Source: Spirochaetaceae bacterium (lineage in GTDB: Bacteria; Spirochaetota; Spirochaetia; SZUA-6; Bin103). Taken from it: a stretch of 64,000 bases of DNA. Under the pieces are notes generated by a model, which searched no databases, was not told where the DNA came from, and saw only the letters and a program-made list of their open reading frames with translations. Shown here piece after piece: positions 45,024 through 54,461 of this stretch (position 1 is its first letter; each line of letters opens with the position of its first letter). The position numbers and the translations under genes are program-made. Where the stretch lies: NCBI GenBank assembly GCA_026710565.1, contig JAPOQV010000006.1:12551-76550 (forward strand), in the 5' to 3' direction.

Positions 45024-45719
45024 ATGATGAACCGGCTGCACGTCTATGAGTTGCTGTTCCGCCAGCATGGGCCACAGGGGTGGTGGCCGAGCCAGTCGCC
45101 GTTCGAGACTATGGTCGGCGCCGTGCTGACGCAGCGCACGGCGTGGCTCAACGCTGTACGTGCCATCGACGCGCTGCGCCGGGCGGGACTGCTGACGCCC
45201 GCACGCATGCGCGCCGAGCCGGTCGAATCGCTGGCCGCGCACATCCGCGCGAGCGGGTTCTTCCGGGCCAAGGCGCGCAAGCTGCACGCGCTCTGCGGGT
45301 ACCTGGCCAGCCATGGCGATGACGTCGAGGCCCTGCGGTCGATCGGAGTTGCCCGGCTGCGGGCAGAGTTGCTGGCCGTGCACGGCGTCGGCCCGGAGAC
45401 CGCCGACGCGATCATGCTCTACGCGGTGGGCGTACCGACCTTCGTGGTCGACGCGTACGCGGAGCGCGTCTTCTCTCGTCTCGGCGAGCCGTCGGCGACC
45501 AAGGGCTACGGACAGCTGCAGGCTTGGCTGATGGACGGGCTCCCCGCCGACGCTGAGCTTCTGGGCGAGTATCATGCGTTGCTCGTTCGCCACGGTCGCG
45601 AGATGTGCACGGCGCGGCAGCCGCGCTGCCACGCATGCTCGCTGCGGCGGTGGTGCGCGACCGCCACGCGCACGCAACCGTCGTGGCCAACTCACCCAAG
45701 AGCGCCGTCGAACAGGTGA
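45024..45719 (+). CDS. Endonuclease III-like HhH-GPD DNA glycosylase with 4Fe-4S cluster
   Basis: A 231-residue base-excision-repair glycosylase. The helix-hairpin-helix GPD motif is VHGVGPETADAIMLYA, the catalytic aspartate is D143 in VVDAYAERV, and four cysteines C195, C202, C205 and C211 match the C-x6-C-x2-C-x5-C iron-sulfur loop. The catalytic lysine of endonuclease III is E125 (GPETAD), so it should be monofunctional. The N-terminal WWPSQSPFETMVGAVLTQRTAW resembles MagIII-like 3-methyladenine glycosylases. The start is ATG 45024 (a second ATG follows), with GGGGCGA just before; the 18 codons upstream are not conserved in style. Confidence 0.87.
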   Translation: MMNRLHVYELLFRQHGPQGWWPSQSPFETMVGAVLTQRTAWLNAVRAIDALRRAGLLTPARMRAEPVESLAAHIRASGFFRAKARKLHALCGYLASHGDDVEALRSIGVARLRAELLAVHGVGPETADAIMLYAVGVPTFVVDAYAERVFSRLGEPSATKGYGQLQAWLMDGLPADAELLGEYHALLVRHGREMCTARQPRCHACSLRRWCATATRTQPSWPTHPRAPSNR

Positions 45720-45848
45720 GCGTCGTCGAGGCGAGCGTCGAAAGTCGGTACTTGGCGGCTCGGGCATCGTCGCATGGGGGGCGTTCTCGCTCCCAGCATG
45801 CTACAAGTGCGGTGACGTGCGGTAATGATGTTCTGGGAGGTATGAGCG

Positions 45849-46631
45849 ATGAGGCTACTACGGAGCGCGACGGTGGCAACGGCGGTCGCCTTGGGCGCGA
45901 CAGCCGTGGCGTCGGCTGAGCCTATCACCATCTCAGCGGAGGATCTGACCGCTGAGTACGCAAAGAGCAGGCGAGAAGCGAACACCAAGTACAAGCATAA
46001 CGATCTGGTCGTGTTCGGATACTTCAAGAGCACGACTGGAAATAGCGTCTTTTTTCAAGGCGGCGGTTCCTGTCTGATGAATAAGTCTCTCCAGCACACC
46101 GTCGCCGATCTCGAATACGGACAATACATCGTCATGGGTGGTGTCGGTTTCGGTCACTTCTTCGGTGACCCGTCGATCTACAAGTGCCTTCTGCTCGGCC
46201 CGGAAGACCTCGGGTATATAACGGAAGGAAGCGATCCGTCCCTTACCAACCAATCGAACGACGGGCCGCCGGCAACACAGGGGGTGGCCACCGAGGATGA
46301 CGAACCACAGGAGGCGCCAGCATCGACCACCCCGGAGTATTGGGAGGCATCGCTTGTCGGCGTCTGGTCCCCAGGCCATGGAGACGGGTACCTACGCTTC
46401 TACGAAGACGGCACCATAGTACTGATCGCGGACAACTGCTCTTTGACTGGCAATGGTCGATGGAAATACGAGTACGGCGCCTTGACCTTCTACGACTCCA
46501 CCGGGCAGACCGAGGTCAGCTTTTTCAACATTATCAGTGTGCCAGTGAAGCCTGTCCCCGGAGACGTCCTTGTACTAGACACTTCACGCGAGTGGATGTT
46601 GATCTCCGACGACCCGGACCTAGAGTGCTGA
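45849..46631 (+). CDS. Secreted protein with OB-fold (tRNA_anti-like) and C-terminal lipocalin-like part
   Basis: A 260-residue secreted protein, with a signal peptide cleaved near ASA-EPI at residue 23. Residues 28-125 (ISAEDLTAEYAKSRREANTKYKHNDLVV, with FQGGGSCLM and a later GQYIVMGGVGFGHF) match the pattern of tRNA_anti-like OB-fold domains of secreted bacterial proteins. A Pro/Thr/Glu-rich linker follows, and then LVGVWSPGHGDGYLRFYEDGTIVL, WKYEYGALTFYD, as in lipocalin-like extracellular domains. Start ATG 45849 with GGGAGG eight bases upstream. Role unknown. Confidence 0.72.
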   Translation: MRLLRSATVATAVALGATAVASAEPITISAEDLTAEYAKSRREANTKYKHNDLVVFGYFKSTTGNSVFFQGGGSCLMNKSLQHTVADLEYGQYIVMGGVGFGHFFGDPSIYKCLLLGPEDLGYITEGSDPSLTNQSNDGPPATQGVATEDDEPQEAPASTTPEYWEASLVGVWSPGHGDGYLRFYEDGTIVLIADNCSLTGNGRWKYEYGALTFYDSTGQTEVSFFNIISVPVKPVPGDVLVLDTSREWMLISDDPDLEC

Positions 46632-46771
46632 TCAGAGCACGCCTGTGCGCTTCATGTGACGCCGGAAGCGGAGATCGCCCGGATTGTGGCGTCTGGTCGG
46701 TCCCGTGAGGTCTGAGGAGTAGCTTAGCTACCACAGGCCACGGCGAATACGCCAGGACCCACCGTGTATCC

Positions 46772-47191
46772 GTGCGCCGAGTCTGCAAAATGGCCCGGCG
46801 CCTAAGTCGGGCACGCAGGGAGGCGGAGCATGTACGAGTACGGAGGTCGGGCGGCCTGGCCGTGGCGGGCATCGTCGCCGCCATCGCGGTGTTCTCCGCG
46901 TTGGTGGGAGCGGAGGGGTTCATCGCACGTGACTACCCCGGCAAGAGCGGGCTCAAGTGGTTCATCCTGTCGGTCATGCTGTCACCCGTTCTCGCGTTGC
47001 TGCTTCTTTTGGCGGCATCAGAACGGCCGGCGCAGGCAGCGGCGCCGACCGCCAGCTCACGCCGCAATGAAGCCGTGGACGAGGTGCAGCAAGGACGTTC
47101 GGGCGACCGCCGCGAGCTCCCCCCACTGCCGGACCACGCGATAGGGGTTGACCCGGCGATGCCGCCATATGCGCAGTGGGTCACGTGGTGA
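46772..47191 (+). CDS. Possible small membrane protein
   Basis: A 139-codon frame with an Arg-rich N-terminus, two likely helices (GGLAVAGIVAAIAVFSALVG and the FILSVMLSPVLALLLLLAA stretch) and a Pro-rich tail. The balanced hydrophobic content suggests it is real, but there is no ribosome-binding site at 46772, nor at the inner ATG 46790. Unrecognised. Confidence 0.4.
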   Translation: MRRVCKMARRLSRARREAEHVRVRRSGGLAVAGIVAAIAVFSALVGAEGFIARDYPGKSGLKWFILSVMLSPVLALLLLLAASERPAQAAAPTASSRRNEAVDEVQQGRSGDRRELPPLPDHAIGVDPAMPPYAQWVTW

Positions 47192-47230
47192 ACGGTTGCG
47201 CGTCCCAATGGTGCGGCCGTAGGGTGACGC

Positions 47231-47503
47231 ATGGACGCTGAGACGGGGGCGTACTTCGACGAGCGGTTCGCCGACATGAAAGCGAGTGCCCACCAGCGGT
47301 TCGACGCGATGGACCGGAGGCTAGATCCTCTTTGCGAGGATGGCGACCTCAAACCTCGTTGGCGCGGGATCCGTGCTTTCGCCACCGAGGATCAGGAGGA
47401 GTCGGGAAGAGCCAATCTCCCCAGTCGCTATGACTGGACGATCCGGGTGCCGGCCGACGAACTGTCGATGATCTTCGCCAAGCTCATGGAGTCGCTTCGG
47501 TAG
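47231..47503 (+). CDS. Short hypothetical protein
   Basis: A 90-codon frame, rich in acidic and aromatic residues, with MDAETGAYFDERFADMK at the start. GGGTGACGC precedes the ATG as a weak ribosome site. The first 35 residues could form a coiled coil of the type seen at the start of small uncharacterised bacterial proteins. No function can be given. Confidence 0.35.
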   Translation: MDAETGAYFDERFADMKASAHQRFDAMDRRLDPLCEDGDLKPRWRGIRAFATEDQEESGRANLPSRYDWTIRVPADELSMIFAKLMESLR

Positions 47504-47568
47504 GAAGACTGGGGATAGAACGACGAGCACCGTTCAATCATGTGTATAGTTCCCAACCGATTCGCACC

Positions 47569-48504
47569 TCAACCCTTGATCGACCCGATCATGATCCCCT
47601 TGACGAAGTATCTCTGCAAGAACGGATATACCAGAATTATCGGAATGATGGTCACCGCCATCGCCGTAGCCTTTACCGACTCCAGCGTAGGCCTATAGCC
47701 CATGATGTTGCCAAACGCCGGGTTCTGCAATGCCAGTTCCTTCGCCGCGTCCACGTCCCTGATTATTTGAACCAATTTGAATTGCAGCGTAGCGAGCTCG
47801 CTGCCTCCAAAGATCATCGAATCAAACCAGCTGTTCCACTGCCAAACCGCATTGAACAGGATGATCGCTGCGATCACCGCCTTCGACACGGGCAAGACTA
47901 TCACGAAAAAAATCCGCAGATCATTTGCCCCATCCATCTTGGCCGATTCCTCGATCTCAGCCGAAAGACCCTTGAAGAACGTCATCATCACGATCGCGTT
48001 AAAAGCATTGAACAGAAGCGGAACGATGTACACCAGGAAATTCCGGTACAAACCGATGCTCCTGATCAACAAGAAGAACGGTATCAGACCTCCGTTGATA
48101 TACATGGTTATGAGCATGTAGGTGAGAATGGCCTTCCTGCCAACGAGATACTTCTTTGACACCCCGTACGCGAAGCATGCGGTGAAGAACACGCTTGTCA
48201 AGGCTCCTATCACCGTCCTTGCCACCGAAATATAGAACGCTCGGAACAACGACGGATCCTTGAAGAAGAATACGAAATTGTCCAGCGTGACGACCCTGGG
48301 GAAAAAAAACAGCCGGCCACGAAGTGCGTCCACAGGGTCATTCAACGACAATACCAGCACGAGGTAGCAGGGATACACACAAATGACAGCCAGGACGCCG
48401 AGCACGCCGATGTTGAGGTAGTCAAACGTCGTATTCTTATCGAGGGCCTTCCTCTGACCCTCTCTACGCTCCGTTCCCACTGCCGAGCTAGAAAATGCTT
48501 TCAC
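47569..48504 (-). CDS. Carbohydrate ABC permease, LplC/YtcP type (CUT1)
   Basis: A 311-residue permease with six helices and the binding-protein-dependent loop EIEESAKMDGANDLRIFFVIVLP (EAA motif). LplC-typical are the NGGLIPFFLLIRSIGLYRN segment and the ending YFVKGIMIGSIKG. The family imports complex or modified saccharides with an LplA-type binding protein. GTG 48504 is used; it overlaps the LplB gene by 17 bases. The segment has a lower GC than the rest of the window (about 45-55 percent in lines counted by eye). Confidence 0.92.
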   Translation of the reverse strand: MKAFSSSAVGTERREGQRKALDKNTTFDYLNIGVLGVLAVICVYPCYLVLVLSLNDPVDALRGRLFFFPRVVTLDNFVFFFKDPSLFRAFYISVARTVIGALTSVFFTACFAYGVSKKYLVGRKAILTYMLITMYINGGLIPFFLLIRSIGLYRNFLVYIVPLLFNAFNAIVMMTFFKGLSAEIEESAKMDGANDLRIFFVIVLPVSKAVIAAIILFNAVWQWNSWFDSMIFGGSELATLQFKLVQIIRDVDAAKELALQNPAFGNIMGYRPTLESVKATAMAVTIIPIILVYPFLQRYFVKGIMIGSIKG

Positions 48505-49438
48505 CCGTATACCACCTCGAAAATCTGTTTGCCGACAATAGCAGAATGAATGCCACCAGTGACTGAAATAGTCCGACCGCGGTCGAATAGGAAAACCTGG
48601 CCTTCTGTAATCCCATCTTGTACGTATACGTCTCCAGTATTTCCGCCACGTCCAGGACCAGGATATTCTGCATCAGAAACAGCTGCTCGAAGTTCTGCGT
48701 CATCATCCTGCTGATTGCAAGAATCAGCAAGATTATCACCGTGGGCTTTATGCCGGGAATCGTGATGTACCAAGCCCTCTGGAATCGCGATGCGCCGTCC
48801 ATGTATGCCGCTTCATACAGGGTCGGGCTGATCGTCGAGATGGCCGCCAGATATATGATCGAGCTGAAGCCGAAGAACTTCCAGACGTCGCTTAGTACCA
48901 CGATCGAAAAGAAGGAAAGCCTGTCGGCGAGAAATGCGTACGGCTGGCTGACGACGTTCAGCGAGGTCAACACGTAATTGATCACGCCCGATTCCGAGAA
49001 GAACGTTATCAGGAACGCCGCCACGAACGCCCACGAGAGAAAATGGGGCATGTACGTGAGCGTCTGAACGCCCTTCTTGAACAGCTTCATCCCCTTCAGC
49101 TCGTTCAACATGAGCGCGAAAATGATGGGGACAGGAAAGCCGATTACCAGTTTCGCCGCGCTTATCAGAAACGTGTTTCTCAGCGCGTTGTAAAAGAGCC
49201 TGTCCGCGAACAAGTCCCGAAAATGGTCAAATCCGCTCCACGGACTCCCCCAGATGCCGATTCCAACATTGTAGTCCTTGAATGCAATGATCACCCCGTA
49301 AATCGGCATGTAGGCAAAAATGAACAGCCATACTACTGCCGGCATGACCAGCAGCAGCAGGTATTTCTGCTCGTTGACCCTCTTCAGCAGCCTGTTCCTG
49401 CCGATCACCGCAGTCGTGGAATGTCCGTCTGTCGCCAT
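48488..49438 (-). CDS. Carbohydrate ABC permease, LplB/YteP type (CUT1)
   Basis: A 316-residue permease beginning MATDGHSTTAVIGRN. The first helix QKYLLLLVMPAVVWLFIF, then YMPIYGVIIAFKDYNVG are LplB signatures, and the EAA loop is TLYEAAYMDGASRFQRAWYITIPG. No ATPase gene is linked here; CUT1 permeases often share a single MsiK-like ATPase encoded elsewhere. It overlaps LplC downstream and follows the glycosidase gene by 96 bases. Confidence 0.92.
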   Translation of the reverse strand: MATDGHSTTAVIGRNRLLKRVNEQKYLLLLVMPAVVWLFIFAYMPIYGVIIAFKDYNVGIGIWGSPWSGFDHFRDLFADRLFYNALRNTFLISAAKLVIGFPVPIIFALMLNELKGMKLFKKGVQTLTYMPHFLSWAFVAAFLITFFSESGVINYVLTSLNVVSQPYAFLADRLSFFSIVVLSDVWKFFGFSSIIYLAAISTISPTLYEAAYMDGASRFQRAWYITIPGIKPTVIILLILAISRMMTQNFEQLFLMQNILVLDVAEILETYTYKMGLQKARFSYSTAVGLFQSLVAFILLLSANRFSRWYTGESIF

Positions 49439-49534
49439 GCTACGAACCCGACGGTCGAACCGGGCGTCCCGCTTCCGGATTCGCCTCCGACTCAGCCGCT
49501 GGGCCGTTCGCGTATGGGCGAGAACGGCCGACGC

Positions 49535-52189
49535 TCACCAGTTGACCTCCAGAAGCAGCTCCCCCGGAAAATCGTCGATGACAATCGTCTCACTGTCGGG
49601 GTCATACGTGCCGGCGCTGACTTCCCTGGCCTTCACGCCGTTGGGGTGGGGCACGTGTACGGTCACCCTGTCCGGCAACGAGCGCTTCAGGTCGCTGATC
49701 CGTACTGACACGGTGACCATGCCGTCTTCACCGTTCGACTTCACGTGCAGCTCAATGTTCCCGAAGTAGCTCTTCATGCCACTCACCTCTATTGACTTCC
49801 CGTGCGTGAGCCACTTGCGCGGCACCCCCGGCATGATCGACAGGTGATCGCCGGCTTCGAGATACAGCATCCACCTGCTTCGCATCAGGAACCACGCCTC
49901 CTCGTGCGTCTTGTGGGGACTCACCTGGTAGTAGTGCTCCCAAAAGGCATAGGTTTCTCTGTCAGCAAGACCGGAGACGTTGTTGTAGTACTCCTTCAAG
50001 AATGCATTTCTTTCTCCTCTTCTCAAATGTGCGTATGGATGGGGGCTGTAGTACGGCTGGCTGAACATCACGTTCCTCTGGAACAACAGCTCGACGGCAC
50101 CGTTGACGATAAAGTCCCCGTACAATTCGTTGGGATCGACCACTTCCTGCAAGAGCAGATACATCGGCCCCGTGTGTCCGTCTCTCGCGGTAAACGTCCC
50201 GTGAGTGAAGCTCGAACCCCCCTCGGCATACAGGGCTACGGGGCCACGGTTTTCGGCCCACGGAGGTGCCGCGGGGCACCAGCGTCCGCTCCCCAAGGGT
50301 ATGACCGGGGACTCTCTCAAGTTCTTCTCCAAAGCCGCTCTGATGTTCCTCAGCAGCCTTGTCGCCGCCGCTTTGATCTCTTCCGATTGCTCCTTGTCCA
50401 AATCCGCCAAGACCTCCGCTGACCGGATCAGCCCGAGGTACGCATAGCCGTTCAACATGTATGAATGGTAAGGATCCTCCGGGTCTGCAACCTTGCCATC
50501 GATCATTCCATAGTAGCCCTTGGCTCGGTATTCCTCGTTCTCATTGCGCTCGATCCATCTGCAAATGTACCCACAAGCCTTCAGGATCCTGTCTTTGATC
50601 GATTTGATCCAGTCGATATCCTTCGTGTACCTGTAATGCTCGCCAACATTCCAAAGCACAGCCCCGGTTTCCAGCATGTAACTACCAAAGTTCTGCATGA
50701 ATCCATCGTCGTGCTGCTTTTCGATGAAGTACATTATCGCTCTTCTGGCAAGGTCGTGGTCGCCGACCGAATCCAGGTATTGAATAATGGGTGAGCTCTC
50801 CGAACCGATCGGACTGTAAACCCCTACGACGGGAGCTACCGCGGCATCCGGTTCGTTGCCATAGCAGACAAGGTCCAAATGCAGCTTGCCGGCGCGCATC
50901 ATCTCGTCAATTCTCTTTTCCGGCACGCTCAACGACGCCATGCGATCCAACTTGCGCATCCAGAAGACCTTGCACGCGTCGTAATGTCGGCGATAGTCTT
51001 GCCCCGCCAGCGCAGCCGCCCTGTCTGTAGACACCGGCCGGTGCGGGATCTTGAACAGATACTCGATGCTCTCGCCCGGCGCGAGCAGCACTGCCATTTC
51101 CTGCTGCGGCACGGGCTTGCCGTTCAGCGTCGCTACCAGGTAAACCCGTTCATGGCCAAAGGACCCATAGCCCTTCGTCTTGTCGTAGGACGAGCTGAGC
51201 CTGAATTTGCCCGGGTTGACGTAGACATTCGCCTCTGGAATACGGACCCACGAATACTTCGGCGCGTCGGCGGTATTGGTCGCGTTGATCTTGATATATA
51301 TGACGGTTTCTTCGTCCTTGAAGATCTCCCGATCATGAATCTTCTCCATGTCCGCCTGTTGGTCGGCCGTCAACATGCTCGCCTCCGAGTAATGATCGGC
51401 GACCAGTATGTTGGTGCCCTGGACCCGGTCTTCGCTCAATACGTCCTTTTCAAGCGTCACGAACATTTTCGATGCATATATGACGTCTTCATCGACGTGC
51501 GTCGTATCGAGGATGGGCAGTACTCCGTCCTCGAGCCTGCGCTCCAGGCCCTGGATACAGCCTAGTCCTCTGCCCGCGAAGTAGTTATATACTATCCCAT
51601 CTTCTCCGAGCTCTGGAACCGTGACATCTCGCTTGTGAAATCTCGGCTTGATCCAGTCCCAGGGATCAGTGGTGCCCGAAGTCAGTCGCGTGCCAATCTC
51701 GAACACTCGTATGTCACGGCTGATGCCAAGCCAGGTCACGCACTTCAGCTCCCTGGTTTCCGCAGCCGCGCTAGCGAAGGATTCTTCCTCAGCGCATGCA
51801 TATTCTTCGAGTTTCGAGCGACGGTTCCTTGAGTCTATATCCTGCACGATCTCCTTGAAACAGCGCTTGTCGCCCGCGTCTGTGACTATCGTCCTGTACT
51901 CGGGGACGTAGACCGGGTATTCCTTGCTTACGTCTCTCAAGAAGAAGCTGAAGCCATCATCGACGGTGCTGAGGGTCACCATCGTCGCAAAGGCGCCGGG
52001 CTCCAGGAAATGCTTGCCGATCGATACCTTCAATCTGCATTCGAAATCTGCGGCAAGGGCAAAGGTTCGTGCTTCCTGATCTATATCGCCGGTACAGTTC
52101 TCGCACTCTATTGCGGATATCCGGCCGTGCGCTATCTGAAGCGTGCCTGTCAGCTCGCGGTCGTCTCTTACAATGGCGATAGTTCTCAT
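49535..52189 (-). CDS. Large six-hairpin (alpha/alpha)6-type glycoside hydrolase-like protein
   Basis: An 884-residue protein. An N-terminal beta-sandwich (to about residue 430) is followed by an all-helical domain with ESSPIIQYLDSVGDHDLARRAIMYFIEKQHDDGFMQNFG, GAVLWNVGEHYRYTKD and ICRWIERN, the pattern of six-hairpin glycosidases such as GH78/GH95/GH127-like enzymes. The specific family was not recognised. A C-terminal beta domain ends the protein. No signal peptide, so it should act on sugars imported by the adjacent Lpl importer. The start is taken at ATG 52189; ATG 52237 upstream is possible. It is encoded between the binding-protein and LplB genes on the same strand. Confidence 0.72.
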   Translation of the reverse strand: MRTIAIVRDDRELTGTLQIAHGRISAIECENCTGDIDQEARTFALAADFECRLKVSIGKHFLEPGAFATMVTLSTVDDGFSFFLRDVSKEYPVYVPEYRTIVTDAGDKRCFKEIVQDIDSRNRRSKLEEYACAEEESFASAAAETRELKCVTWLGISRDIRVFEIGTRLTSGTTDPWDWIKPRFHKRDVTVPELGEDGIVYNYFAGRGLGCIQGLERRLEDGVLPILDTTHVDEDVIYASKMFVTLEKDVLSEDRVQGTNILVADHYSEASMLTADQQADMEKIHDREIFKDEETVIYIKINATNTADAPKYSWVRIPEANVYVNPGKFRLSSSYDKTKGYGSFGHERVYLVATLNGKPVPQQEMAVLLAPGESIEYLFKIPHRPVSTDRAAALAGQDYRRHYDACKVFWMRKLDRMASLSVPEKRIDEMMRAGKLHLDLVCYGNEPDAAVAPVVGVYSPIGSESSPIIQYLDSVGDHDLARRAIMYFIEKQHDDGFMQNFGSYMLETGAVLWNVGEHYRYTKDIDWIKSIKDRILKACGYICRWIERNENEEYRAKGYYGMIDGKVADPEDPYHSYMLNGYAYLGLIRSAEVLADLDKEQSEEIKAAATRLLRNIRAALEKNLRESPVIPLGSGRWCPAAPPWAENRGPVALYAEGGSSFTHGTFTARDGHTGPMYLLLQEVVDPNELYGDFIVNGAVELLFQRNVMFSQPYYSPHPYAHLRRGERNAFLKEYYNNVSGLADRETYAFWEHYYQVSPHKTHEEAWFLMRSRWMLYLEAGDHLSIMPGVPRKWLTHGKSIEVSGMKSYFGNIELHVKSNGEDGMVTVSVRISDLKRSLPDRVTVHVPHPNGVKAREVSAGTYDPDSETIVIDDFPGELLLEVNW

Positions 52190-52660
52190 TTGGCTGCCTG
52201 CTTTTCGACCCGGACGAATGTCGTATGGATGGTACATGGACAGGGCCTGGTGTCAATAGCGCTGTTGGATCCCGCATCGATCCGGCCACGACGCAGGTGA
52301 GTTGGCCAGATCGATTCGCTGACCTATCGACGGTGAAGAGGGCAGAGCGCTGTCGGGCTGAGGGCGTAGTGGGATTTCGTCGTCCGTGCGCCACGGCACC
52401 CGTCGGCGCAGGGCGCCGTAGCGCACGCTGACACTGCCGGTAGCGTCGAGTCCGATGAAGGCGGGCCGGCGGCGCTACGCGCTCGGTGCGCAGCCGCGTC
52501 CGACCGGTGCGCGCAACGGTGGCCGGCGCCGCTCGCGTTCCGCCCTCCCAGCGTCGGAGGCCACCGCGCGCCCTTCCATGCGGAGAGCCAGTCGCCTACT
52601 CGCGCCGCACTCTACAAGGCGCCGCCTTCTTTGCTTGCACAGCTCTTGATGGTAGCTCAC
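52190..52660. other. Non-coding region upstream of the large glycosidase
   Basis: Between the terminator of the binding-protein gene and the glycosidase start no gene is supported; short GC-rich frames occur on both strands. The minus-strand promoter of the glycosidase-LplBC unit is presumably here, unless transcription reads through the terminator. No promoter boxes were found by eye. Confidence 0.45.
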
Positions 52661-52706
52661 AAAAAAGACCTTCAGGCCCCACGGTGTCGGGCGCCTGAAG
52701 GTCTTT
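52661..52706 (-). terminator. Rho-independent terminator after the LplA-like gene
   Basis: The arms AAAGACCTTCAGGC and GCCTGAAGGTCTTT form a perfect 14-bp stem around a 15-base loop. On minus the stem is followed by an uninterrupted T-run (A-run 52661-52666 on plus). It is placed 72 bases after the binding-protein stop. The strongest terminator in the window. Confidence 0.9.
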
Positions 52707-52778
52707 CGTCCGGGTGCGACTGTCTTCGGCCGAGCCGCGTGCTATGCGGCCGAAAGACAGATGCGCATCGTCGACTGA

Positions 52779-54461
52779 CTAGCTGCCGAGCTGCACCAAT
52801 TGTCTCCCATGTTCCGCGGTCAAGGCAGCTTCCACATCACGGGCGCCCAGACGATCGATCTCCTCCAACGCCGCGTTGTAGATATCCATGAGCTCGTTCG
52901 CAGAATCGGCAACCACCATCCTGGATGCGGCGACGGCCATCGCCTCTTCCACCTGGGTGTGCTTGATGTCGACTTCGCTTCCAGGCAACCACGAACTCGC
53001 CAATTCCGCGAATCCGAGATCCCACGCATCGACCACGAAAGGCGTGAGTCTTTGCTCCATCGTTGCCCTGTGTTCCGGTGACGCTCCAAGATAGTCATCC
53101 ACATACAGCGTCCAGTAGTAGGTATCGCAGAACGGTACCCATCTGCAGAGGACTCCGTACTTGGAGGCATAATCGACAAAGCTGGCGTTCAGCTCATCCT
53201 GTGCTGATTGCTTCATCACTTTGCTGCCATCGACCCAGTCCCACGTCTCACCCTCAGCGCCCAGGATCAACGTGGTTTGCCCCTCCTCGGTGAGTGCCCA
53301 TTGGAGGAACCTGACGGCTCTGTCGGGCCGTTCGGCGTTCTTGGTTATCACCAACCCGTTGTAACCCTTGTTTCTGATCGTCGGTTTCGTAAAATCGACG
53401 CCTTGTTTCACGATCGGCCCGATGTCGGTGTACGTCCTGTTATCGTTGCCGTCGTTTTGCCTGATGGTCGTATTGACCGTGTTATCGACGTTGAAGATGG
53501 CACCGACGGTACTCACATAGCCGGCCGAGTAGAGTCTTTCCTCGGATTGTTGCGTCTGCTCGGTGAATTGGCCCTTCGTGATCAAGCCATCCCGGTACAG
53601 GCTGTTCAACCATTGCAGGAACTCCAGATACTTGGGATCTCTGAACAGCAGTTGCACCTCGTCGCCCTGAGGGTAATATCCGGAAACATGCATGCCGAAA
53701 GTACCTCGGAACATGTTGTTCCCGGCCCTGCCGAAGAGCAGGTCGGACACGCTGCCTCCGAAGTCGATCGACAGGGCATCCGGATAGTTTGCGTGAGCAA
53801 ATCTGAGATAGTCATCGTAGTCGCTAAGGGTCGTAATGTCGTCCTTGCCGTACGCTTCCAGGATGTCTCGCCTGGTAAACATGATGCCTTCCCCACTCGT
53901 GAAAGGCACGTTTATCTGCTCGAAGGCTTCCATCACTTCGGCATAGTACATAAACCCTGCCCAGTACCACATCTCGCCGTCGCCGGCAGTATGGTACGTG
54001 TGATATGCGGGCGGTACCAGATCCCACGTCTTGGGAGCGTATTCATCGATCAGGTCGGAAATCGCGTGTACCATGCCGGCATCGATGATTTGTTGGAGCA
54101 GCGGACTTGTGTAATTGCCGAAAGCCAGCATTTCGGGCAGGTCGCCCGATGCGATCATCGGTGCCAATACTTCGTCTTCCTCACCCTCCAGGACTTCCAT
54201 ATCGAGCGTAACACCGGTCTGTTGAGTGATGAATTGAGAGACCAACCCATCATCCCAGCGGACTGCTGGCCTGCAACCGCCCCATGTGTTCTGCCAGAAC
54301 TGGATCGTGATCGGCGATGTATCTGCCATATAGTCCCACTCGAAATCCCCTGTTGCCACAATCGCCGTAGGTGCCGAGGAATCGCTTTCCTCGCCGGTAC
54401 CAGTGGCGAATGCAGAGAATCCCAAGAGCCCAACTAACAGTAGAAGAGGTATCTTTTTCAT
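52779..54461 (-). CDS. Extracellular solute-binding protein, LplA/family 1 type
   Basis: A 560-residue secreted binding protein of the large LplA type. The signal peptide MKKIPLLLLVGLLGFSAFAT is followed by GTGEESDSS. The usual lipobox cysteine is absent (FATGTG where lipoproteins have a Cys), so it is probably released to the periplasm by signal peptidase I. Family landmarks: a FWQNTWGG strand, TGVTLDMEVLEG, GDLPEMLAFGNY, and EEGQTTLILGAEGETWDWVDG near the C-terminus. ATG 54461 has AAAGGAG six bases upstream. It serves the LplB/LplC permeases at 48488 and 47569. Confidence 0.9.
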   Translation of the reverse strand: MKKIPLLLLVGLLGFSAFATGTGEESDSSAPTAIVATGDFEWDYMADTSPITIQFWQNTWGGCRPAVRWDDGLVSQFITQQTGVTLDMEVLEGEEDEVLAPMIASGDLPEMLAFGNYTSPLLQQIIDAGMVHAISDLIDEYAPKTWDLVPPAYHTYHTAGDGEMWYWAGFMYYAEVMEAFEQINVPFTSGEGIMFTRRDILEAYGKDDITTLSDYDDYLRFAHANYPDALSIDFGGSVSDLLFGRAGNNMFRGTFGMHVSGYYPQGDEVQLLFRDPKYLEFLQWLNSLYRDGLITKGQFTEQTQQSEERLYSAGYVSTVGAIFNVDNTVNTTIRQNDGNDNRTYTDIGPIVKQGVDFTKPTIRNKGYNGLVITKNAERPDRAVRFLQWALTEEGQTTLILGAEGETWDWVDGSKVMKQSAQDELNASFVDYASKYGVLCRWVPFCDTYYWTLYVDDYLGASPEHRATMEQRLTPFVVDAWDLGFAELASSWLPGSEVDIKHTQVEEAMAVAASRMVVADSANELMDIYNAALEEIDRLGARDVEAALTAEHGRQLVQLGS

